This document shows positions 1 through 7,269 of a stretch of 63,280 nucleotides of DNA, piece by piece. Position numbers and translations under genes: made by a program. A model generated the notes under the pieces. It ran no database searches, was not told where the DNA came from, and saw only the letters and a list, made by a program, of their open reading frames with translations. The first letter of the stretch is position 1, and every line of letters begins with the position of its first letter. This DNA is from JAPLST01 sp964397565 (GTDB lineage Bacteria; Auribacterota; UBA3054; JAPLST01): NCBI GenBank assembly GCA_964397565.1, contig CAYNJC010000026.1, positions 1 through 63,280 of the forward strand, written 5' to 3'.

Positions 1-160
<160 letters not shown>

Positions 161-217
161 TATTTATATGATTCTCTACACTGTAGCTTCTTATCTCGCA
201 TGACTAACCTTGTTCTT

Positions 218-257
218 GTTGTTGTGGCGGGCGGCCTCGGCCGTCCGCCGCAACAAC
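218..257. other. Long hairpin in the 23S-5S spacer
   Basis: Bases 218-236 and 239-257 are near-perfect inverted repeats (GTTGTTGTGGCGGGCGGCC against its complement, with two G-U pairs) and would fold into a stem of about 17-18 bp. It lies between 23S and 5S. A rRNA processing stem for an RNase III-type enzyme is the likely role; this is inference from position. Confidence 0.6.
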
Positions 258-265
258 ACAATTTT

Positions 266-380
266 TCCTGGTGATTATAGCCCGGGGGCCACACCCGTTC
301 CCATTCCGAACACGGCAGTTAAGCCCCGGCGCGCCAATGGTACTGCAGGTAAGGCTGCGGGAGAGTAGGTCGTTGCCAGG
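266..380 (+). rRNA. 5S ribosomal RNA
   Basis: The sequence has the 5S hallmarks: TCCTGGTGATTATAGC at the 5' end, CACACCCGTTCCCATTCCGA in helix II/III, GAACACGGCAGTTAAGC, GGTACTGC, GGGAGAGTAGGTCGTTGCCAGG at the 3' end. The 5' TCCTGG pairs with the 3' CCAGG. About 115 nt, the usual length. It follows 23S after a spacer of about 105 bases, the standard rrn order. Confidence 0.95.
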
Positions 381-389
381 TTTTCCTTC

Positions 390-425
390 GCGCCGCGCGT
401 GCTTGCACGCGCGGCGCTCTTTTTT
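390..425 (+). terminator. Rho-independent terminator of the rRNA operon
   Basis: A perfect 13-bp stem (390-402 GCGCCGCGCGTGC, 405-417 its complement) with a TT loop is followed by TCTTTTTT. It starts 10 bases after 5S and is the obvious end of the rrn transcript. Confidence 0.9.
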
Positions 426-443
426 CTTGGGCTCTTATTCCAA

Positions 444-687
444 TTGTGGCCGCGGGCGCCTGCTTGAAGCTGGCCTGGCTAGCTAAGGCACCAGCCTAGT
501 CCCGTAAAAGGCGGGGATCCCGCCATCGGCGTGGATCCCGCCACCGGTGCGGATGACCGCGGCTGCAGACGCCGCCCTCACCGCGGGCGGCTACAAGTCT
601 GATAAAATAGTCAGCACGATGGTGCAGAAACCGCCCTTGCCGCGGGCGGCTACAAGAACGCCGCAAACTAGAACGCGCTCTCATTAG
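444..687. repeat. Composite palindromic intergenic repeat (copy A)
   Basis: This gene-free stretch downstream of rrn is a mosaic of palindromes. It opens with TTGTGGCCGCGGGCGC (444), contains near-palindromes GGCGGGGATCCCGCC (513-527) and GGCGTGGATCCCGCC (528-543), and has two successive units ending CCGCGGGCGGCTACAAG (581-597 and 640-656). Bases 623-687 match 1998-2062 at 57 of 65 positions. Relative to that second copy, copy A carries an insertion of about 95 bp after the opening motif plus a duplicated internal unit. No credible coding sequence is seen here. Confidence 0.7.
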
Positions 688-735
688 CAAGTGCGCAGCG
701 TTGCGTATTCGCTCCACCAGCCGGCGCAGTGCGTC

Positions 736-765
736 TTTCCACCGCCAAATGTAACGGGTTATGCT
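736..765 (+). promoter_or_regulatory. Candidate sigma-70 promoter for the upstream ORF and SDR gene
   Basis: TTTCCA (736-741), an 18-bp spacer, then TATGCT (760-765). A second possible -10, TACACT, overlaps at 765-770. A start site near 772 would place the mini-ORF start at 777 within a few bases of the mRNA 5' end. Confidence 0.4.
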
Positions 766-776
766 ACACTAATGTC

Positions 777-824
777 ATGAAAGCGCACATGTTTGTTGCA
801 ACGTTACCCGCTTGCGTGTCATGA
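777..824 (+). CDS. Possible 15-codon upstream ORF coupled to the SDR gene
   Basis: ATG at 777 opens a short reading frame, MKAHMFVATLPACVS, whose stop TGA (822-824) overlaps the ATG of the SDR gene at 821 (ATGA) and abuts the ATG at 824. No Shine-Dalgarno precedes either start, and a -10-like box ends 6-11 bases before 777, so translation would be leaderless and pass on to the SDR gene by coupling. The same arrangement occurs before the symporter at 53315. It could be chance; no homology is known to me. Confidence 0.3.
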   Translation: MKAHMFVATLPACVS

Positions 825-1591
825 TGCACACAACACCGGCACACGGCGTGGCGATTGTCACCGGCGGCGCACAAGGCATCGGGCGCGGCATCACCCGGCA
901 CTTGCTGGCGCAGGGCATGGCGCTGGTGATTGCCGACTGTGATCGCGAAGCCGGCGAGGAATGCCTGGATGCACTGGCGCAGCCAGAGCACATGCTGTTT
1001 GTGGAAACCGATGTGGCCCAAGAAGCATCCGTCAGCGCAATGGTGGCGCAGACCGTCGCGCGCTTCGGGCGGATCACGGCGTTGATTAACAATGCCGGCG
1101 TGGGCGGGATGGGCACGCCGCTCGAAGATTTGACGCTCGCAGCCTGGCTGCGCGTGATCCATACCAATCTGACGGGTTGCTTTTTGTGTGCCAAGCATTG
1201 CGCGCCGCAACTGCGGACGGCGCGCGGCGCGATCATCAATATTGCCTCGACGCGCGCGCTGCAATCGGAACCCAACAGTGAAGCGTATGCGGCCTCCAAG
1301 GGCGGGATTGTGGCATTGACCCATGCACTGGCATTGAGTCTCGGGCCGGCGGTGCGCGTTAATTGCATCAGCCCTGGCTGGATTGAAGTAGGCGCGTTGA
1401 AGAAGCAGCGGACGCGGCACGCGAGCGCACTGAGCCCGGAAGATCACGCACAGCATCCGTGCGGACGGGTGGGCGCGCCGGGCGACATCGCCGCGCTGGT
1501 CGCGTTTCTGATTGGGGATCAGGCCGGTTTCATCACCGGGCAGAATTTTGTGGTGGATGGCGGCATGACCAGAAAAATGATGTACGTGTAA
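821..1591 (+). CDS. SDR family oxidoreductase
   Basis: A classical short-chain dehydrogenase/reductase of 256 residues, expected to be a cytosolic NAD(P)-dependent oxidoreductase; the substrate cannot be told. Seen: the N-terminal cofactor loop VTGGAQGIG, the INNAG motif, the active-site YAASK preceded by the Ser strand NIAST, and the C-terminal FVVDGGM. ATG 821 or 824 is preferred over TTG 812, because both ATGs sit at the overlap with the preceding mini-ORF stop; there is no clear ribosome site. It stands alone between two copies of a palindromic repeat (444-687 and 1972-2062), which may mark it as a transferable cassette. Function assignment at family level is secure. Confidence 0.85.
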   Translation: MMHTTPAHGVAIVTGGAQGIGRGITRHLLAQGMALVIADCDREAGEECLDALAQPEHMLFVETDVAQEASVSAMVAQTVARFGRITALINNAGVGGMGTPLEDLTLAAWLRVIHTNLTGCFLCAKHCAPQLRTARGAIINIASTRALQSEPNSEAYAASKGGIVALTHALALSLGPAVRVNCISPGWIEVGALKKQRTRHASALSPEDHAQHPCGRVGAPGDIAALVAFLIGDQAGFITGQNFVVDGGMTRKMMYV

Positions 1592-1640
1592 TTTGTTCGT
1601 GGCGAACAAATTAGTGCAAAACCATGCGCGGCGCATGGTT
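1590..1640. terminator. Two perfect palindromes after the SDR gene, possible terminator
   Basis: Bases 1590-1612 (AATTTGTTCG, loop TGG, complement) overlap the SDR stop codon, and 1620-1640 (AACCATGCGC, one-base loop, complement) follow. Both are perfect 10-bp stems but lack a strong T-run. They may end the SDR transcript or belong to a repeat family; an AT-flanked palindrome of similar look is at 9806-9828. The rest of 1641-1971 shows no gene I can support. Confidence 0.45.
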
Positions 1641-1971
1641 GTTGTCAGCCAGGCGGCAGCATGAAAAGCCCACGCCTCTTTTCGTAGACGCCGCACTGGG
1701 TGGTTAGTAGATATCGCGCGACGCGGCCACAGGTACTACAAACGGGCAGCCGCAGCGCGCGATCATGTACGATCATGTGAATCCTGTCAAGAGAGTTTTC
1801 TAACAGGAGCAGCATGATTCTACATGATTGAGGAGAAGATGAGCGCCATGACCAATGTAGAAGCCGCAGCGGATTATCACCATCTGCGGCATCGGCGCCC
1901 TCTGCGGATAAATATGCTGCCGCATCATTCTCGCGCGGCGCGATAACTACTAATGAATGCGCTTGTGCCAG

Positions 1972-2062
1972 TTGTGGCCGCGGGCGCTGACCGCGGCTGC
2001 AGAAACCGCCCTCGCCGCGGGCAGCTACAAGGACGATGCAACGTAGAAAGCGCTCTCATTAG
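1972..2062. repeat. Palindromic intergenic repeat (copy B)
   Basis: Starts TTGTGGCCGCGGGCGC and its core ends GCCGCGGGCAGCTACAA (2030), so the two ends form an imperfect terminal inverted repeat (TTGTGGCCGC / TTGTAGCTGC). It then continues with the tail shared with copy A, ending GCGCTCTCATTAG. Bases 1998-2062 match 623-687 at 57 of 65 positions. Copy B is the compact version, without the insertion found in copy A. It ends just before the promoter of the Hyf-like operon. Confidence 0.7.
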
Positions 2063-2077
2063 TAATAAGAAAAAACT

Positions 2078-2106
2078 TTGCATTCTGCGGGCGGATTTGT
2101 TATACT
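2078..2106 (+). promoter_or_regulatory. Sigma-70 promoter of the Hyf-like operon
   Basis: TTGCAT (2078-2083), 17-bp spacer, TATACT (2101-2106). The expected start near 2113 gives a leader of about 26 nt before the GTG at 2139. This is one of the clearest promoters in the window. Confidence 0.75.
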
Positions 2107-2138
2107 ACAAAATTTCTGAGACATATGGAATTTGAAGC

Positions 2139-4097
2139 GTGATTATTGTTGGCTTGGGAATATTGCTGGCGGGCGGTATGCTTGCGTTGCTGCTGCGGCG
2201 CTGGCCGGGGTTGGCCCAAGTGCTTGGCTGCCTGACGAACATCGGCGGGTGTGCCGTGGTGCTCGGCGGCGCGCTGTGGCACGGCACTGCGACGCAGGCG
2301 TGGTCGTGGTCCTTGCCGTATGCCAGTCTAAGCCTGGGTTGTGATCGCATCACGCTGTATTTTGTGTTGATCATGTGCATCGTCTGCGGCTGCGGCGCGC
2401 TGTATGCGCGGGCGTACATGGCGGCGGACCCGCGCGCCTGCACCCATTGGCTGTGGTACAATTGGTTGAGCGCCAGCATGCTGGTCGTGGTCCTGGCGCG
2501 CAATGCAATTTTGTTCATGCTGGGTTGGGAAGTAATGACGCTAGCCTCGTTTTTCCTGGTGCTGCATGACAGCGACCAGGCGAGTACGCGGCGCGCGGGT
2601 TGGATTTATCTTGTGGCCACCCATGTGGGCAGCGCGTGCTTGCTGGCCATGTTTGTGCTGCTGAGCCATGGCACGGGCCAGTACGATTTTGCAGCCTTTG
2701 CGCACGGCCCGCTGAGCGCGGCGCAGGGCACGGCCGTCTTTGTCCTGGCCTTGGTGGGATTTGGCGTCAAGGCCGGCTTTGTGCCGTTGCATGTCTGGTT
2801 GCCGGAAGCGCATCCGGCGGCGCCCAGTCATGTCTCGGCGGTCATGTCCGGCGTGATGATCAAGACCGGCATCTATGGCTTGATCCGGATCCTGATGTTT
2901 CTGGGCCCGCCGCCGCCGTGGTGGGGGGTGACGCTGATCTGTATCGGCGTGGTATCCGGCATTTTCGGCGTGCTGTTTGCGCTGGCACAGCACGATCTAA
3001 AGCGCCTGCTGGCGTATCACAGTGTCGAAAACATCGGCATTGTCGCGCTGGGGCTCGGGCTGGGCATGCTGGGGGTCAGCTACAACCAGCCAGCTGTGGC
3101 GCTTGCGGGTTTTGCCGGTGCGCTGCTGCATGTGATCAACCACGCGGTGTTTAAGGGCCTGCTGTTTCTCGGCGCCGGCGCGGTGGCACATGCAACGGGC
3201 ACCCGCACGATAGACCACCTGGGCGGCCTCCTGAAAGGCATGCCGTGGACCGGCGTGGCGTTTTTGATCGGGGCGGCGGCGATTGCCGGCCTGCCACCGC
3301 TGAACGGTTTTGTGAGCGAACTGTTGATCTATGTCGGCGCGCTGCGTGGCGTGCTGGCGCAGCCGATGGGTCTTGTTATTCCAGCGCTGGGTGTGGCCCT
3401 CGGACTTGCCCTGATCGGCGGGCTGGCGGTGGCGTGTTTTGCGAAGGCGTTTGGGATCATATTCCTTGGCGAGCCGAGGTCTGAGCACGCGCGGCACGCG
3501 CACGAGGTCGGGCTGGCGATGCGGCTGCCAATGCTGTTTCTGGCGGCGGCCTGTGTCGGCATTGGCTTGGCCGCGCCGCTGGTGTGCCGCTGCATGGTTG
3601 GCGCGGTCGGAAGCATCACCGGGTTGGCGCCGGCGGTGGTTGCGAACGCCGGGGCAAGCCTGGCAACGACAATGTCGTTTTTGGTGGTTGGCAGCATTCT
3701 GCTGCTCGCAGTGACGGGCGCGGCCATCGTGCTCCGCCGACGATTGCTGGCCGGGCGCGGCGTTGGTCTTGCGCTAACGTGGGACTGCGGCTATGCGGCG
3801 CCGACGGCGCGAATGCAATATACCGCGTCATCGTTTGCGCAGCCATTGACCGAACAATTTTCGCCGGTGTTGCAGACGGAGACGCATGTGGAACTGCCTG
3901 CCGAATCGCTGCCGGCGCGGGCGACGTTCCATAGTCACACGCCGGACGTCATCATGCGCCACGTGTATCTGCCGATTGTGGCGCGGATCGTGCGCATGGC
4001 GCGCGCGGCGCGGGTCATCCAGCAAGGCTTGGTGCAAGTCTATGTCTTGTACATGGTAGTGGCCTTGCTGGCGCTGTTCATCTGGACATTTTGGTGA
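2139..4097 (+). CDS. HyfB-like proton-pumping membrane subunit (hydrogenase-4/complex I family)
   Basis: A 652-residue, highly hydrophobic member of the NuoL/M/N (Mrp antiporter) family, close in length to HyfB of E. coli hydrogenase 4 (about 670). It should form an ion channel in the cytoplasmic membrane. Seen: the family signature LPEAHPAAPSHVSAVMSG followed by the channel Lys (MIKTGIYG), the conserved KRLLAYHSVENIG segment, and a C-terminal soluble-plus-TM extension typical of HyfB. It starts with GTG 2139 and has a weak GGAA ribosome site at 2127. First gene of the operon behind a strong promoter; overlaps the next gene by a few bases. Family assignment is secure; the ion pumped is unknown. 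Confidence 0.88.
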   Translation: MIIVGLGILLAGGMLALLLRRWPGLAQVLGCLTNIGGCAVVLGGALWHGTATQAWSWSLPYASLSLGCDRITLYFVLIMCIVCGCGALYARAYMAADPRACTHWLWYNWLSASMLVVVLARNAILFMLGWEVMTLASFFLVLHDSDQASTRRAGWIYLVATHVGSACLLAMFVLLSHGTGQYDFAAFAHGPLSAAQGTAVFVLALVGFGVKAGFVPLHVWLPEAHPAAPSHVSAVMSGVMIKTGIYGLIRILMFLGPPPPWWGVTLICIGVVSGIFGVLFALAQHDLKRLLAYHSVENIGIVALGLGLGMLGVSYNQPAVALAGFAGALLHVINHAVFKGLLFLGAGAVAHATGTRTIDHLGGLLKGMPWTGVAFLIGAAAIAGLPPLNGFVSELLIYVGALRGVLAQPMGLVIPALGVALGLALIGGLAVACFAKAFGIIFLGEPRSEHARHAHEVGLAMRLPMLFLAAACVGIGLAAPLVCRCMVGAVGSITGLAPAVVANAGASLATTMSFLVVGSILLLAVTGAAIVLRRRLLAGRGVGLALTWDCGYAAPTARMQYTASSFAQPLTEQFSPVLQTETHVELPAESLPARATFHSHTPDVIMRHVYLPIVARIVRMARAARVIQQGLVQVYVLYMVVALLALFIWTFW

Positions 4098-5035
4098 GCG
4101 GGATGACGGTGCCCACGGACATGCTGCTGCAGGCGTTGCTGGTGCTGACCGCACTGGCGTGCGCGCCGCTGCTGCCAGGCATCATGGTGAAAGTCAAAGC
4201 TGCGTTTGCGGGCCGGCGCGGTGCGCCACTGCTGCAAGTCTACTATGATGTGGCGAAATTGCTGCATAAAGGCGCGGTGTACAGCCGCACGACGAGCTGG
4301 GTGTTTGTCGCCGGACCGGTGCTGACGTTGGCGGCGGTGACCGTCGCGCTGCTGTGCGTGCCGTGGGCGGGCGGACCAGCGCTGCTGGCGTTTCCGGGCG
4401 ACTTTGTGTTTCTAGCCTATGTATTGGGCATGGCGCGCTTCATGACGATGCTGGCGGCCTTGGACACCGGTTCGAGTTTCGAGGGCATGGGCGCGAGCCG
4501 CGAGGCCTGGTTTGCCGTGCTGGCCGAGCCGGCGCTGATGGTCTGTTTCCTGGCGTTGGCGCGTGCCAGCGGCGCAGCCAGCATGTCGGGCATGATGAAC
4601 GGCGGAGCGGCGGACACGAACCAACTCACGTTTGCGGTACACCTGCTGGTGGCGGCCGCGCTGTTTGTGCTGGCCTTGGCGGACAATGCGCGGATTCCCG
4701 TGGATGATCCCGCCACGCATTTGGAGCTGACCATGATTCATGAAGTGATGGTGTTGGATCACAGCGGCCCGGACTTGGGCATGATTCAGTATGCAGCGAC
4801 CCTGAAATTGTGGTTGTTCGGCGGGCTGATTGTCAACGTGAGCTGCATGCCGTGGCTGCCGGCGCATGCGCTGGTGCGCACAGCGACGCTGCTGGGCGGC
4901 ATGCTGGTGTATGCCGTGGTCATTGGGGTTGTGGAATCGAGCATGGCGCGTTTGCGTTTGGTGCGCGTGCCGCAGTTATTAGTGGGTGCCGCGGCGCTGG
5001 GTGCGCTGGCATTCCTGCTGACGCTGGGGCATTGA
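4094..5035 (+). CDS. HyfC/HycD-like membrane anchor subunit (NuoH family)
   Basis: About 313 residues of NuoH/HyfC type, the membrane subunit that links the soluble arm to the ion-pumping arm. Seen: KAAFAGRRGAPLLQVYYD near the N-terminus (the R-x-GP..Q-x-D region of NuoH), LDTGSSFEGMGASREAWF, an acidic loop at IPVDDPATHLELTMIHE that corresponds to the quinone/ion coupling loop, and multiple membrane segments. The start is uncertain: GTG 4094 overlaps the upstream stop (GTGA) and implies translational coupling, while ATG 4103 is also possible. Position between hyfB-like and hyfE-like genes matches the hydrogenase-4 order, with hyfD absent. Confidence 0.86.
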   Translation: MSGMTVPTDMLLQALLVLTALACAPLLPGIMVKVKAAFAGRRGAPLLQVYYDVAKLLHKGAVYSRTTSWVFVAGPVLTLAAVTVALLCVPWAGGPALLAFPGDFVFLAYVLGMARFMTMLAALDTGSSFEGMGASREAWFAVLAEPALMVCFLALARASGAASMSGMMNGGAADTNQLTFAVHLLVAAALFVLALADNARIPVDDPATHLELTMIHEVMVLDHSGPDLGMIQYAATLKLWLFGGLIVNVSCMPWLPAHALVRTATLLGGMLVYAVVIGVVESSMARLRLVRVPQLLVGAAALGALAFLLTLGH

Positions 5036-5037
5036 CC

Positions 5038-5682
5038 ATGAACACCCTGCACATGGCCCTGATTGTAGGCGTGGTGCTGACCAACCTGGCGTCGCTGGGT
5101 TCGAGCCGCTTGCGGGCGTGCATCACCATCATTGGCGTGCAAGGCGTGCTGGTCAGCATGCTGCCGTTGTTGGGCGGCGCGCATGTGACGTGGACGGTGG
5201 TGCTGTTTGCGCTGGTCAATGGCGCGGTCAAGGGCGGGCTGATTCCCTGGTTGTTGCGGCGCGCGCTGCAGGTCTCGGGCACGCGCAGCGAACTGGACCC
5301 GTTTGTCAGTTACACGATGGCGCTGCTCCTGGGCGTGGCGGCCTTGGGTGCCGCGAGTTGGCTGAGCACGCGGCTGCCCTTCGCCGGGCGCCACCTGGCA
5401 CAGTATGTCGCGCCGATGGCGTTTCACACAATGCTGATCGGCTTGCTGCTGGTGATTGTGCGGCGCACGGCCTTGTCGCAGATTCTCGGCTATCTCACGC
5501 TGGAGAACGGCATCTTTGCGTTTGGCGCCTTGTTCGCCGTGAAGGAGCCGTGGCTGGTGCAACTCGGCGTTTTGCTGGATTTGCTGGCCGGTGTGTTCGT
5601 CATGGGCATTGCCCTGTTCCATATCAGCCGCACTTTCGATCATATCGACACGGTGAAGCTGTCAGCCTTGAAGGATCAGTGA
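5038..5682 (+). CDS. HyfE-like membrane subunit
   Basis: A 214-residue integral membrane protein in the position and of the length of E. coli HyfE (216). The N-terminus (TLHMALIVGVVLTNLASLGS) and the later YLTLENGIFAFG segment correspond to the NuoK-related part of HyfE, with the buried Glu in LENG retained. It starts 2 bases after the hyfC-like stop and its own stop overlaps the next ATG (TGATG), so the genes are translationally coupled. Role: ion-translocating module of the complex. Confidence 0.82.
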   Translation: MNTLHMALIVGVVLTNLASLGSSRLRACITIIGVQGVLVSMLPLLGGAHVTWTVVLFALVNGAVKGGLIPWLLRRALQVSGTRSELDPFVSYTMALLLGVAALGAASWLSTRLPFAGRHLAQYVAPMAFHTMLIGLLLVIVRRTALSQILGYLTLENGIFAFGALFAVKEPWLVQLGVLLDLLAGVFVMGIALFHISRTFDHIDTVKLSALKDQ

Positions 5683-7163
5683 TGCTCTTGACGGCCCTGA
5701 TCATAATTCCGTGTGCGGCCGGCCTGCTTGCGTTTGTGCTGCGCGCCGTGCGCCTGCGGCGGGCCGTGCTGATCGGCGCGGCACTGGCACATATGGCCCT
5801 GACCGGGCTGTGCTGGCTGCGCCCGCCGCCGGCAGCCTGGCACGGCTGGCTGTTTTTGGATCCGATCGGCCTGTTGTTTCTCAGCATCACCAGTGTGTTA
5901 TTCTGTGCGGCAGCGTTGTACTGCGTCGCGTATTTGCGGCGCGAGGCGCAGGGCACGCATGCGGATTACGAGGCCGGCTTTCTGTTTGAAAATCAGCCCG
6001 AAGCAGTCTTTCTCGGTTGCTTGCTGGTGTTTCTGTCGATGATGACCTTGGCCTGCATGAGCCAGCATTTGGGCCTGTTGTGGGTGGCGATTGAAGGCAC
6101 GACCTTGGCCAGCGCGCCGCTGATCCATTTCCATCGCCAGCATCATTCGCTCGAAGCGGCTTGGAAATATTTGTTGATTTGTTCGATCGGCATTGCGCTG
6201 GCGTTGCTGGGCACCTTCTGCATCAATGTCGCCGGGCTGACGCCCACCAGCCATGTGCCGCTCATGCTGCGCGACCTGCTGGCCAATGCGGGCCGGCTGG
6301 ATCACGCCTGGTTGAAGGCTGCCTTTGTGCTGCTGGTGATCGGCTACGGCACCAAGATGGGGCTTGCGCCGATGCATACCTGGCTGCCGGACGCGCACAG
6401 TGAAGCACCGTCGGTCGTCTCCGCACTGCTGTCCGGCGCGCTGCTGAACTGCGCGTTTGTCGCGCTGCTCCGGACGCAACAAGTGTGTGTGGCGGCCGGA
6501 TTGGAACACTACACGGGCCAAGTGCTGCGCTGGTTCGGCCTTTTTTCGATGGGCGTGGCGGCCTTGATGATCATCAGCCAAACCGATTTCAAGCGCATGC
6601 TGGCGTATTCGAGCGTCGAACACATGGGCATTCTGGCGCTGGGCGTGGGGATTGGCGGCGCGGGCGTCTTCGGCGCGCTGTTGCATGCGCTCAATCATTC
6701 GCTGGCCAAAGCGTTGCTTTTTTTGGTCGCCGGCAACATTATCGCGTTGTATCACACCAAGGAAATAAAGAATGTGCATGACCTGTTGCGGCGCGCGCCG
6801 TGGACCGGCATGCTCTGGCTGGCGGGCATCCTGGCGATTGTCGGCATGCCGCCGTTCGGCCTGTTCATCAGCGAATTTGTGATCTTGAGCGGAGCCCTGG
6901 GGCAACAGCACTACCTGGCCGCGACCATCTATTTAGTGCTGCTGTGCGTTATTTTCGCAGGCATGCTGAATTGCGCGACCAGCATGGTCTACCGGCACGA
7001 GTCGCATGCGCCGGTACAGCCGGCGGCGCGCACGACGGCCTTGGCGCTGCTCCCGCCGCTGGGGCTGGCACTGCTGGTGTTGATCCTGGGATTGTATCTC
7101 CCAGCCTGGCTGGCGCGGGTGCTGGCACTGGCGGCGGCGTTGGTGCGCGGAGGTGCGCTGTGA
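5682..7163 (+). CDS. HyfF-like proton-pumping membrane subunit
   Basis: A second NuoL/M/N-family subunit, 493 residues, like HyfF of hydrogenase 4. Seen: MHTWLPDAHSEAPSVVSALL (family signature), KRMLAYSSVEHMGILALGVG, and HALNHSLAKALLFLVAGNI (the conserved His/Lys helix). In the helix after the signature the usual Lys is replaced (LSGALLNCAFVA), unlike in the HyfB-like paralogue. The start ATG overlaps the previous stop. It is followed by about 105 bases of phased 7-bp repeat before the large-subunit gene, an unusual gap inside an otherwise tightly packed operon. Confidence 0.86.
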   Translation: MLLTALIIIPCAAGLLAFVLRAVRLRRAVLIGAALAHMALTGLCWLRPPPAAWHGWLFLDPIGLLFLSITSVLFCAAALYCVAYLRREAQGTHADYEAGFLFENQPEAVFLGCLLVFLSMMTLACMSQHLGLLWVAIEGTTLASAPLIHFHRQHHSLEAAWKYLLICSIGIALALLGTFCINVAGLTPTSHVPLMLRDLLANAGRLDHAWLKAAFVLLVIGYGTKMGLAPMHTWLPDAHSEAPSVVSALLSGALLNCAFVALLRTQQVCVAAGLEHYTGQVLRWFGLFSMGVAALMIISQTDFKRMLAYSSVEHMGILALGVGIGGAGVFGALLHALNHSLAKALLFLVAGNIIALYHTKEIKNVHDLLRRAPWTGMLWLAGILAIVGMPPFGLFISEFVILSGALGQQHYLAATIYLVLLCVIFAGMLNCATSMVYRHESHAPVQPAARTTALALLPPLGLALLVLILGLYLPAWLARVLALAAALVRGGAL

Positions 7164-7176
7164 TGCGGTGCACACA

Positions 7177-7253
7177 GATTTTAGGTTTTAGGTTTGAAGT
7201 GTTAGGTTCTGCACCGAACACTGAACACCGAACACTGAACACTGAATTTCAAA
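7177..7253. repeat. Phased 7-bp degenerate tandem repeat
   Basis: Eleven successive heptamers in uninterrupted phase fill the gap between the HyfF-like and HyfG-like genes. They begin GATTTTA/GGTTTTA/GGTTTGA, pass through AGTGTTA/GGTTCTG and end CACCGAA/CACTGAA/CACCGAA/CACTGAA/CACTGAA/TTTCAAA. Related heptad tracts occur at 19554, 55089, 55156, 56598 and 56735. No coding potential is seen. Confidence 0.75.
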
Positions 7254-7269
7254 GCGGCGGCGGAGCCAG

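Noticed and set aside
496..717. Minus-strand ORF of 73 codons near rrn
   Set aside because: Its product is a translation of palindromic repeats (HRWRDPRRWRDPRLLRD); it is repeat DNA, not a gene.
1824..1946. Small ORF of about 40 codons in the SDR-Hyf spacer (starts MIEEKMSAMTNVE)
   Set aside because: It has a plausible AGGAG only after its start, no homology I know of, and it ends in repeat-like sequence. Not enough support.
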